A DNA stretch of 64,000 nucleotides from Pleurostoma richardsiae. Lineage: Eukaryota > Ascomycota > Sordariomycetes > Calosphaeriales > Pleurostomataceae. The notes under the pieces were generated by a model that saw nothing but the letters and a program-made list of their open reading frames with translations, was not told where the DNA came from and did not search any database. The stretch covers positions 186,001 through 250,000 of the forward strand of contig JANBVO010000035.1 in the NCBI GenBank assembly GCA_030052745.1. Direction: 5' to 3'. The translations under genes and the position numbers were made by a program. The stretch's first letter is position 1. Each line of letters starts with the position of its first letter. Below are positions 1 to 11,300 of this stretch, piece by piece.

Positions 1-397
1 ACACTCCTTAGGGAAATTCTAGCATGGTAAGGCTAACAAGCAAAGCCATTAAGCTCATCAATGGCTCTGTATAAAATCTAATGCTGCATGTGAGGCTCTA
101 GGGTATGTATGTATGCTGTTCATCTTTCATGCAACCAACCGACTCGTCATCTTCAGGATCCAGCCCGCGCACATCTAGAGCATCCATGCCCAACGAAAGA
201 GACCGGTCCTTGCTGGATGCTATGCATCATCATGATAGGGGTAATTGCCCCGTCCTGGAATATAGAGTAAGCACGCCGACTTCCTCTTCTGTATTACTCC
301 CAAGTTCCATCACCTGGGGTATGCAAATCAATGCCCAACACGCTTTCTCGACTCGTGTTCAGGAGTTCTCCTCTCCCCATCAACTCCGCAGTGCTCC
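1..397. other. 3' flank of the siderophore transporter
   Basis: This is non-coding sequence beyond the transporter stop codon. I see no family-like protein, tRNA or repeat in it. It probably holds the 3' UTR and poly(A) region of the minus-strand gene that follows. Confidence 0.5.
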
Positions 398-2651
398 TCA
401 CTCCCCAGTCGCCCCAACCCAGCTCCTCAGACTCCACCTCTTACTCCTCCTTCTCTCCCGCATCTGCTCCGCCTCCTCCGCGGCGGCGGCCGCGTCCTCC
501 TCCGCCTCGGCCTCCTCCTCCGTGCCCTTGACACGCCTGCCCATCTCGTTGAGCCTGTAGTCCGCCATCAGGAAGCCCAGCAGCACGATCGGCACGCACA
601 CCCCCGCCGCGATCGTCAGCAGCCTCGTCATCGTCTCCTGGTACGCCCTGTTGATCGCCAGCCTCTCGGGGCTGCCCACCGCGTAGCTCCTCGCCTTCAC
701 CACGCTCGCGTATATCTCCGCCGCCTTGCCCTTCGAGCCCTCCGGGAGGTACTGCTCCAGCTTGGCGGGCACCAGCCGGCCCCAGACGGCGCCGGAGATG
801 GCAGCGCCCACCGCGGCGCCCATCTCGCAGAGAGTCAGGAACACGGCCGTCGCGGCGGCGATGTGCTGGTGGTGGGACGAGGCCGCGGTCTGGACGCCGA
901 GCTGCGCGGGCATGTTGAGCATGCCCGCGCCGACGCCCAGGGCGACCTGCGTGGCGACGAGCTGCGCGACCGAGGCGTCCTCGGTGCGGTAGCCAATCAT
1001 GAGGCCTATGCCGGCCAGGTAGACAAAGCTGCCGGCGCAGATAGCGTGTTTGTAGCGGTGGGCGTACTTGATGGCCAGAGACACGGCAATGGCGGTGATC
1101 GTGGAGGTGAAGGAGAACGTCTGGGTGATGTGGCCGGCGGCGGCGACGGACTGGTTCTGCACAACGAGGAGGTACGAGTAGAAGTACGGCTGGACCGAAA
1201 GGAAGAACACCACTGTGGACATGTCAGCACATGTGATATCTTGCTGGGAAATTCCTCCTAGGGATGAGGCTCACTGAAGACGAAGAAGCCGATTCCGCAG
1301 CCAGCGCAGAAAGTCCGCGACTTTAACAGACTCAGTGGGATGAGTGGCTGCGGTGCCAGCGAGGGGATCGCTTCCCAGACGGGGTAAGCGATCAGGAACA
1401 CAAAGCCGACAACGAGCATGGCAATGACGCCGCCGTTGCCCCAGCCTCCAGGGAGCCTTGACGCCAGCGTCAGAGGGATTAGTATAAGGGAGAAGGCGGC
1501 GCTCAGGAGGAAAATCCCCATGATGTCCAGATCAAACCACAGCTTTTTGACTGAGGCGAACCCGTTAAAGCGCCTATGCGTGCGGGTGATCAAGCCCATC
1601 TTTCTGGCCTTTCTGGCATTCAGGGAGAGACTGCACGCGAGCGGCAGGAACATGACGGGGAGGATGACCGCCCACATGGCGTAGCCCCAGCGCCATGAGG
1701 TGTTCTTGAGGATGGTATTGGCGATGATGGGGCCGACCCAGACCGTGACGAGGAAGGGCAGGTTCGGCAGGCTGGAGAGCAGGGCGCGGTTGACCAGGTC
1801 GCTCGTGTCGGCGATGAAGATCTGCTGCAGGATCTGGAGCCCCGTGAAGCCCGCCGAGTAGAAGATCTGCGCCGAGGCAAAGGTCTGGACGTTCTGCGAA
1901 CACGCCTGCTGGATGTAGCCTAGGACATACAGCAGTATTGATAGGGAGAAGGCCTCGAAACGGCCGAAGACGTCGGCGATCTTGGCCATGGGCGGCTTGA
2001 TAACAGCTAATTCCCCGTGAGACAGTTTTTCAGCAGAGGCAAACCGGAAGAGAAACGTACCATTAACCACATTTTGGACGACGTAGACTGTCGATATCAG
2101 GGAATGCGTGCTGAATGAGCTCGTAGCAAAAGGGGTTAGGTTGTACGTTGTCTGGCCTTCCAAGGAGGTTGTAAAGGCCATGAGGAAGATGCTAGCAGGA
2201 TGATACCCATGTCAGCTCTGTTTGAAGCACTAGAAGGATATGTATGGGGCGTCTCTTCTCTTCTCCCGCCAGTAACAACCATCCCACAATGACGAGAGTC
2301 TAGGTGCGAGGCCGGACCCGCAGTAGGTGAACACCCGAACCGGATGGCGCCATGCGCCGGACATAAAAAAGAGAGACAAACTCACCCCAAGTAGGCAAAC
2401 ACCAGCCCCCACCTCGACCAGGTCACCGCGACCGCCTCAATGGTCCTGACGCCGTCCTGCACCTCCTCCGATTCCGCAGGCTCCTCGTCGTCGGGCTGCA
2501 TCGGCATGGTCCCGTAGCCGGGCTTCTCGGCGGGCAGGACGGCGGCGGCCTCGGGGTCGGCGGCGGCGCTGCTGATCCCCAGGGAGTGGTGCCGGTGCGA
2601 GGACGCCGAGGGGCGGTCCATGGTCGCTGTCCGATGCACGGCTGACATGCC
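398..2651 (-). CDS. MFS siderophore-iron transporter (MirB/Sit1-like)
   Basis: A predicted plasma- or vesicle-membrane transporter that takes up ferric siderophores. Four exons are inferred: 2651-2386, 2191-2061, 2006-1275 and 1212-398, giving about 647 aa. The joins restore family sequence exactly, for example YLG|IFLMAFTTSLEGQT, VVN|AVIKPPMAK and FVF|MVFFLSVQPYFYSYL. Residues 1-80 are a polar cytosolic tail. From about 88 on there are many hydrophobic helices with the fungal siderophore-transporter signatures KIADVFGRFEA, LQILQQIFIAD and QTFSFTSTITAI. The C-terminal tail is acidic and Ala-rich, then basic. The start at 2651 (MSAVHR) was chosen as a middle option; 2705 and 2621 are in-frame alternatives. 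Intron 2 (54 nt) is stop-free and a multiple of three. An ATCTGATAA site upstream suggests iron repression. The family is secure; the substrate is inferred. Confidence 0.88.
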
Positions 2652-4561
2652 CGAGGGCTGGACTGGCCTTGCTTGTTTCTTTTCAAACGTTCCTCTGTGT
2701 TCCAAAGGAACTTCCCCAGGGCCGGCCCAGGGGGGTTCTTTCCTTCCTTCCGGTTTCCGGCTTCGGACGCGACGGTCGGGTTCACGGGGAAGGAGTCATC
2801 GGCGCATCAGCGTTGCGTGTGCGTGTGACCGTGAGACGGATGATGTCAGTTGGGCGCCGACCACACATAAGACAAGATGCGAGGTATTCGTTTCGCGAGA
2901 TGGCAGAGAGAGCAGCAGCGTATGCAGCCTCGGAGAGAACGAGACAAACAAGCAAAAGCCAAGCAGGGAATACAACCTCGGGGCAGGCGGGCGTGGGTAG
3001 GGGTATTTACACCATCACAGCCACCCACCCTCCTTCCGAGACCCCCCCCTGTTCACGCGCCTGAAATAGGCCTGACACGTATTAAACAAGGCACTTTACA
3101 TAAAAAAAGGGGGCGAAAAGCCCAAAAGGAACCAACGCGCCGCAGAAATCCCACGCCCAACCAACCCGCGCGCCTCTGCGAATGGAATGCGTGTGCCGCC
3201 CTACCACCCGCCAGTGCCCCCCATCCCGCCAGCTGACCAACTGACCTCATCCTGCCAGCGCGAGGCACGACATTCTCAAGGCAGCGCTGGGGACCTGCTT
3301 GATCAGGCGCTCACGCTAAGATAGCTAGATGCTATCTGCTCCACTGTATTCCCACTCAAGCACTCGAACCGTGATGGTTACACGTAAAGACGGCCCCGCT
3401 GCTAGGCCGCGACGGGAAAGGCGAGGGCTCGGGAAGGGAGGGGTGGAGGATGGTCCCGTCATGGAGCAGCGCGAGGCCGATGGCGGCGTCTGATTGGGCC
3501 GAGATCATCTGATAAGTCGAGATAATCGGGGCCTTGGGTCGCCATCGACTGTGCTTTCAGGCAAGGTACGGAGTAATAAATCACAAATCGGGACGGCGGC
3601 AGCATGCATACGTGCCTAGGAAAGGCAGATAGGGTACATACATACAGATTACATACATATAGTTACCTAACTGCGGGTAACTTCCCGCTGTCCGATGGTC
3701 GGACGCTCGATGCACCCTTAAGACGTAATCGACTCTCGGCGTCTCGCTGATGGTTTCTCCTCTCCCACATTGCCTCACGAGTGCATTTCACGCAGTGACA
3801 GGCCAACACGTACGTGTAGACGAGAGCCCGCCTCAGAAGGCGGGAATGTATGATTCATCTGTACAGATGTGTGTATATACCAAGCATCTGATGCGGATGC
3901 CACACATAGGAGCGAGAAATGGGAGATCATACACGAGGAGACAAACAAGGGTGACACCCTGAACCCCATTCCTATCCACTTTTTTCCCTTATACAGGAGA
4001 CAGAAACCAACAGGATCTGCTCCCCATCGCCCAGAGGGCGGGCAAACACATGGTCGAAACACAGCAAATGGCAATTCTGCCTCTCTGCTCGGCGGCACAA
4101 CAGCAAGGACCCAGTAAGCCCGGGGTTGTTGATTCGCACCGGGAAAGCAGCCGACAAAACGAGAGCAGATCGTGGGGAGGTGAGCGCTATGGTATCTTTC
4201 CAAGCAGGGGGGGGTGCATTGCCACAGAGAAAAAAAAGGGACACAAAAAGTGGGAAATATGCAAGGTAATGACAGATGCGAAGCAGCAACGTATATCCGA
4301 CCCCCCCAACCTCATCAATCCAGACATCGTGGTGTCGATCCGTTGGAGCGAAAGGGGGTCATGCAACCGTGGGATCAGTGATGGGTTCGTCCCTCGTCTA
4401 TGCGTCTAATAAAGAAGTAGGTGAAGAAAGGGAAAGCCGCACGGCTGGTGGTAGTAGTAATGCAACAGACACCGAGAGGGTATAAGGGAAGCAGTGGGTA
4501 GGGCCGAGCGGTTATCGACCTCGGCACTGTCTGGGCTCGTTGGAGGTCGACGATGCATTCA
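2652..4561. other. Intergenic: siderophore transporter promoter and 3' flank of the scaffold gene
   Basis: No gene is supported here. The left part is the upstream region of the transporter and holds clustered GATA motifs (3317-3337 and 3507-3525), an inverted CCAAT box (TGATTGG, 3491-3497) and a TACGGAGTA motif at 3567-3575. A short CATACATACATA-type run lies near 3645. The right part is the 3' flank of the scaffold gene. Confidence 0.5.
3507..3515 (+). promoter_or_regulatory. ATCTGATAA iron-repressor-type GATA site
   Basis: The nonamer ATCTGATAA fits ATCWGATAA, the site known for the SreA/Sre1/SRE family of iron-sensing GATA repressors, which control siderophore genes. A second GATAA core begins 10 bp further on at 3521. 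The site lies about 0.86 kb upstream of the siderophore transporter start. The site is seen directly; repression by iron is inferred from the family. Confidence 0.6.
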
Positions 4562-7500
4562 TCACGCCTCCTCCATGATCCCGCCTTCGCCGCCTCCCTC
4601 CTCACGCCACTCGCGGCTCTTCTCTGTAAGCTTCTTGACGCCGCTTACGCGGCCGGCCCAGAGGCTCTCGATCGGCGTCCGGAATGTGAAGGCCCGTTGT
4701 GAGCTGATGACGCCGATCGCCTGCAGGACGGCCTTCCGGCTGTCCCGCCCAAAGACAGCGGGGTGGTTGATCCACTCGAGGCTGGACTCGAGCTCCGCGT
4801 CGAGGGCTGCCACCGTCTTGGTGTCTATGCCCGTCGCCGTGCCCATACTGCCTAGGCCCAAGCCATCGTTTGAGCGGCTGCGCGGAAGTGTGGGAGGCGG
4901 GAATCCGTTCACCGCGCCCGACGCGACCGACGTGGTTGGGGATGGGCTGTGCTTGCGGTCCGGCGTGCCCAGAGCTGTCGGAGATGCCTCGCTACCCGGA
5001 TGGGGAGTAGATGGATTTGATTTGCTTGCGGGCAGCGGTGGGACTGGCGGGAGGCCGCCCTTCCCGAGACCCTTCAATATGGATCTCGTCTCATTCAGGA
5101 GCGTGTGAGCCCGGTCATGCTGGCCCCGGCTCACCAGCGTGAGAGCTCTCGTGAGCATGTCGGACGTCAGAAGTTCCATCCTGCGCTGCACGATATTGGG
5201 ATGGGGAGGGATGGGCGGAGAGTTGCCCCAAGGTTTCTTAGGACTGGCGCTTCCTGGCAGCATCGTAATGGCTAGGAGCGAGGGCCTGGGTAGCTGTACG
5301 GCGGTGCCTTCGCGGAGGATATCACCCCAGGTAAGGTCCGCCTGGATGAGAGGTACTTCCTCGACGGAAACTGCACGCTGGTCCTCCTGGTCAAGGGGTC
5401 CGCCGAGAGCCTCCAGCCCAGAGACAATGGTCTCCCACGGATCCTGAGGCAGCTGATCCTGTGAAGCATTGTCCGGGAGGATGAGAAGCTGGACAAGAAT
5501 GTCTCGCTTATCACCGAATCTCAAGTCACCCAGAGACGCCTCTGCATCCCTGCCAGTCGCTCGCTTGGTGATCTGCAACGCGCCGCTGATCTTGTGGAAC
5601 TTGGCTGGTGAACCTTCCGGCAACTTGAGCTTCAGCTTGACGTTCTGATGTGATAGTGACTGTATCGAGCCCAAGCAACCTGCGAGACATTCACGCAGCA
5701 TCATCCAGTCCTTGACGTAAGTGTATGATGCCTTAGTTCTCGTCGACAGCTCGATCATGGTGTCAGGCTTGTGAGTCATTCCCAGACCGAACGAGTGTAT
5801 CGTAATCCTGCTCGCCCGGTTGTTAGTATAGTATCCTGCTTTCCTTAGAGGCTCTGCGACTTACTTTGCGGCTTCAGCGCGGGACACGACGAAGTCGACG
5901 CTGTCAGGGTCGGATGTCGACGCATCACTGATGAGCATGATGGTGGCGACGGGATTGTTGTACTTCCTCTGCATGAGAAGATCCATGGCGACGTTGGCGC
6001 CCTCCACGACGTCGGCACGGTGGCTCTTCTGGCCGACCGGCTTGAGCGAGGCCAGCACGTTACTCCAGCCATGCCAAGACTTTGTCGTCATGCCGACCAC
6101 AGGCACGCCGCCGCCTCCGGAGCCGAACGTCACCAGACCCATTCGATCTCGCTCGCCGAGGTTGTGGACCATGAAGCGAAGAGCATCTCTGACCAGGTTG
6201 ATCTTGACACCCTGCATGGACGAGGATATGGGGACAACAACCACGACGTCGACCGGGATATGCACGGACGGAAGGAGCGGGCTCTTTGCAAACGTCGTAT
6301 ACTCTGTCGGTGCAGTCGTGACCGACCTCGGGCCGCCCCAGGATGATGCCAACGAGGACACCCTCTGGTTCCGAGACCCCCTCTGCCAGTCGTCCTCATC
6401 CGTCTCAGAGAACTCGCCACGGTCGTAGTCCGGGCTGCGGACCGGCGAAGCTTCGATGGCATTCAGGTCGAGCAGGGCCTGGTGCCACAGCTTCAGCTGG
6501 TTGCGGTTCTCGAAGCGCAGGTGGAATTGAGGAAGTTCCGCAACAGATAAGCTCAGTGTCAGGATATTCTCGTCGATGTTGCCCGTCTCTGCCACTTCGT
6601 TCAGATGCTTCTTGATCAGGATAGAACCCTTGAGCGTGCATTTGCTCTTCTTTGCGGTGCCATCGTCCCACTGATTGGGATTGACGATTTTCTTCTCCTT
6701 GACGCAGATGAGCATCTCGGCGAATAAGAAACACTCAAGCTCCTGCCAGGACACCTTGTCCTTGCCAACACGTAGCGTGCCATACAAGCGGAGCTTTCCA
6801 AACCTGGTCATCGTTAGCAAGCGTCATCGCAAGGCTCCAGATTACAGGAAATGCTCACCTGGTAAAGTCAAGGCCATGCCAATTGTCGACCCGATTCCGC
6901 AGATTCTCCGTCATCTCTTCCAAGACTTCAGGAGGCTCGTAGGGATAGAAACGTGGTGCACTCCGCGCTGGCGACGGGGGCCGCGCAAATGCCTCCTCAA
7001 TTCTCGGCTGAGGGGCAGGTGGCACGCCCTGAAGATCCTCAGGGTCTGGCCTCCACTTGGTATCTGGGACTTCAATGGTGACGAGACACGTGAGTGTCTG
7101 CTGCTCCCGTGACTTGTTGAGGGTCGGGAATTCTGAGCGGACAGTAACTGTGGGAGCAGGGATAGGATTCCGAGTAACGGCTTTAGGACTGGCTAAAGAC
7201 GTCTCCATGGCCTGGACGTCATAGTCGTGGCGGCGAGGCGGTCCGCTCTGGGTCGTCTCTGGATACCCACCGGAGGAAGCGACCCCGGTCGCCTCGCTGT
7301 CGCTTCTGGCGTGTCTCGAAGGTCCGTATCTGTCTGAGGGAGGAGCTTCCCTGCTGTCGCGGAGGGTTCCCCGCGCAACACTCTCACGACCGTTGCTCGG
7401 CATCCCGGGCCTTGCGTTAGACCCTCGACTGGGAGGCCGACCGGTCTGATCATCCCATTGCGGCGTGGGTGTAGGCGTCCCCTGCGATCTCGTGTCGTTT

Positions 7501-8326
7501 ACAGACACTGAGCGGACCATGTTACTAATTTTCTCTATCCCGAGGGATATGGCATCAGTATCTCCCCATGGTGAGAAGCGATGCGCACCGGGGACCCGAC
7601 TCACCTATATCAAGAACATTGCCGCCGCGGCTAGTGTCCAGATGCAGCGGCGCATTGCACGAGGGGCAGTACTGTGATTCGAATTCTCGGATGAACTCGT
7701 AAAAGCAAGCCTCGTGGGAAACATGCGAGCATGAGAACTGTAGTATCCTCTCCCCGCGGAGGGTGTGTTCAAGGGGCTCCTCGCAGACTGCGCATTCGCT
7801 GCCGACAAACGTCCTCTCCCTCCTCGTCCGACTCCGGTCGGTATTCATCATGCCCGCAGACATTGCGCTGGATCGCGAGTAGCTCTCGCGAGACCTATTC
7901 GAGCTAATGGAAGCTGCGGAGCGATGGGAACCGGTTCGGATCGTCCCAGCGGCGATCGAGTGGTCTGAGATGCGAGACAGGGTTCTGGTTAGCAGTGCAC
8001 CAGTTTTGCCACAAGAACGGTGAGCGCAGAGAGCGACCGGAAGGATAAAACAGCAGCGCAGGGCATAAGGTGCCAAACCTGAAAGAAATAGATAGATATG
8101 CTAGGTGCGTTGACAGTCAGATCGACTCACTCTTCTCCGGAAACGTGGGGACCTCGGTGTAGGATCTCCCGCTGCTGTTGAAGTTCGGCCGCTGGGTTGC
8201 GCTGCTCCAGCCGGAGGAGGTGCTGGGGCCAACCAGGCCGAGCTCTCGCAGGACGTGGACTTGGGCTTCCTGAGCCCTCTGCTGCTTGGCGGAATTGCTC
8301 TGCTTGCGATGCGATCGACCAAACAT
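4562..8326 (-). CDS. Ste5/Far1-like scaffold: RING-H2, PH and VWA domains
   Basis: A large signalling scaffold. Five exons are inferred: 8326-8131, 7964-7605, 7534-6859, 6803-5865 and 5807-4562, about 1138 aa. A RING-H2 lies near residues 123-168 with spacing C-x2-C-x17-C-x-H-x2-H-x2-C-x12-C-x2-C. A PH-like domain starts near 412 (FGKLRLYGTL) and includes LWHQALLDLN. A VWA fold starts near 593 (VDVVVVVPISSSM), and its MIDAS motif is degenerate, with Pro in place of the usual first Asp. A low-complexity Ser/Pro linker and helical segments follow. RING-H2, PH and VWA in this order is the plan of yeast Ste5 and Far1, which tether pheromone MAPK components. The acceptor at 7964 was preferred over 8078 because CTAAC lies just upstream and it drops an odd Cys-rich insert. 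Domain order is secure; the signalling role is inferred. Confidence 0.85.
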
Positions 8327-11300
8327 GTGGGATGTATGGCGTATGTGCGCAGTTTCAACGTACGGAATACGGGACGAGGTGCGGCGCAAAAAGGAGTGTG
8401 TCGAGAGAGCCCTTAAGGGACGGTGACCGATCGGAGCGTTGCGACTATTTTAGGCGTGCCCCAGGGCCGATCCAATGGTCAACGGTGTGTTCCTGAGCAC
8501 CAAGGTGGCGGGAGCCAAGTCTAGTTTCTTCCAGTTAAGGTGGGTTTGGTGGGTGTCACGCAAGCTCCTGGCGACCCTGGCAGCTTGTTTCAGCGCAGTA
8601 GTATCAGCAATGCGACGGCTGAATTGGTGCGAGCCTGACGTGCATGGTTACGCAGAACGGCCGGAGTTGATTAGTCAATTGACAAGCAGAACGGCCGATG
8701 ATGTCAGTGCCGCCTCTGTGAGCAAAGAGGAGTCGAATTGCGTCTAGGAGCAGTCGGAAGAGAATCCGCGGTGAGTGTTCGCCGTGATGCGAGTGAGTTG
8801 GCGTGGGATGGCTTGTGCGACCGGTTGTCTTAGACTCGTGGTGCCGCGGCAAATCGGCCTAGGGGGTTTCAATTGATTGATTGATGGATGGATGGGTGAC
8901 GGTGGATGGTCTCAGCTGGACGCGGGTGGGATGCCGAGCTATAACAAAGAGCCGAGCGGCTGGTACCAGATGGCTTGAAGAGGAGGCGACCTAGAAGCCC
9001 AGAAAAACGTGGTGACTGTGCCCGAGATGCTGCAAGGAGGTGAGAGGTGCAGGATCGATGTTCAAAATATCGATGTTGTTGAGGATTGAAGAATGGTCTG
9101 GTCCGGTCGGAGCCGTGGGAGTGGGCTGCTACTTGTCGTCCCTTGCTTTTTCGCAAATCTAGACTTGTTGGACGCCTGATGAATCCATCCGCCGGCTTCC
9201 CAATAGCCCTCGAAGCGGATCGGCCACCGGTAGCAGAGAAACCAATTCCGTGGGGGTTCCGGTTGGGTGCTGCAGCTGCCGAGTGCCTCTCTCTCTGTCT
9301 CCCTCTCGCTTGTCGAGGAACCAACAGGGCAAGCCAGAGAGGAGAGAACCACCAACAGGAACAGCAGAACCGGCAAATCGGGTGGTCAGCTGCCCTTTAT
9401 TGACGAGGAGGAGGAGAACCAGAAAAGAAGGAGGAAAAACAGAAGGACGAATCCGCTCCCGCAGCGCTGGTATTACGGGAAAAAGATGGATGGCTGCAGG
9501 AAGCCGGGGAGGCAGGAAAACCGGGGCCATATAGGGAGCATTATGAGAATAATTATTTTGTATCATTTGGCTACTGCACAGCACAGTCATTACTTTGGCC
9601 TGCGCTCGCAGCAGACTGGGCCTCGCAGGCCTCACTGGCCCGGCAGCAGGCCTGGCACCGGCGTCCAACCCGGGTCCAGGGAGGCCAGGGACCAGAATCC
9701 AATGAGGAGGCGGTGGGCGCTGCAGAAACTGGTGCAGAACATCCCATCGCCGGGGGGGCTGGCGGAATTCTGGTACCCTGTACACAGTCTTGCGTTCCGC
9801 TCCTCATGGATCCTCCATCCATGGCGGTGGAGTTGCCGACCAGGATGGGGCCATCAGAGGTACCGTGGACTTTAAGGGGGGACCAATCTGCAGCTTGATG
9901 AAGAGCTTTCATAAGTTGGGAAAGGTACCATGCAAGCTAAGCTGCCTCTACTCGTACTATGCTAGGTTCGTAAGGTAGTTTCTGACCTTTGACATGGTGT
10001 GGCTCTCAATTTATTCTGCTTCCACGAGCGAGGTGAAGAATATGATGAAGATACCTGTGTCAAGGCCATCCTGGGATCCTCCTTGGTGAACCTGCGACAG
10101 GGGGTTGACAGCTCACGTACAGTACATCGCACACTAGAGTAGTAGAAGCACAGCCCATGGAGGCTTCTCAGGGGCTTGCTTGCCTGAGAAAGAGAGGGAG
10201 GACGTAGTGTCGAGGCCCGACCTGCATAGGGGAGTGCATACACACACGCACAATGTCACACTATGGCAGGCGTGGTCATGATGGAAGCTCGTTGCCGAGT
10301 GCTCGTCGACAGATCCTCGATCCTTGCACCGCTGCCGTCCCGTTGCACGACGTGGCCATTGGCCGGGGAGCAAGGCGTGCGAGAGACAGAGACGGGGGCC
10401 ACACACCTTGACACCCTTGGCGTTGGCACCCTTGGGCCCGGGACGGCTGCTTCATGTGCTTCGTTCCTTGATAGAGCCGGTGCAGAAATGTCTCGGACGT
10501 GCGTGCAGCAGTCTCCGGCCGAATTCAGCTCCGCCATTGGGAGACATATGACGGCACAAGCGTGCATTGATTGACGTAGCCTCATGCAACGGGCGGCGCA
10601 CACCGTCGACACGGGAGGCAGGATCATGATGGGGTGTGTGAAAAGGCCACCAACCACACTTCCTCCACCGACGGTTGTCGTCCGCAGATCGAGTGCAGGT
10701 TGGGTCTTGCCGAGCCATCTCGATGATCAGCCCAGAGCCTCCCGCTCCTACTACAAGCGTCCGATCATGGAACCAACACTCAGCGACACACTCTCCATGC
10801 GCGCGCGCGCTTGGACCAACGGCACCTGGGCATGCAGATGCAAGGAGACGGTCAGTCACTGGTCAGCAGGCAAAGTGGGATTTGCTATGAACGCTGCTGA
10901 TCGCAACTATTTTGGCCCTGCCCGTTGCCCACTCTTGCTGCCTCCTAGGCAGCCTGGCAGCCTGGGAAACTGCCTGATCATTTTCCAAGTGCCGTATTGC
11001 CACGAGGTACGGAGTACTGCGTACGTGGACGAGGCCCGGAAATGAGAAACCCCCTGGCCCTGGGGAATGGATCATGGATGGCAGAAACGGTCTCTTCCCA
11101 CAGCACGTGGCAGAACCTGACCGAGATCCTGCGTACACGTGTGAAGGGATCGAAGGGCTGCCATCAGCTAAACCACGAAAGGGAACGCAGGCTGAGAAGA
11201 CGTCGCTGTCGTGGGAGGCGCGGGGCGGTTCTGGCTTGAATAGCGTCGGCCCTGGTGATGGAAAAGGAATTACTCTACGAGCAGAAGGCATGGCCAAGAT

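Noticed and set aside
8041-8078. Alternative acceptor at 8078 for scaffold exon 2
   Set aside because: It adds an odd Cys-rich hydrophobic insert; the acceptor at 7964 has a CTAAC branch point close by and the same phase.
9267-9875. 202-aa plus-strand frame in the gene-free region
   Set aside because: Random-looking composition, no domain, no start context or splicing support.
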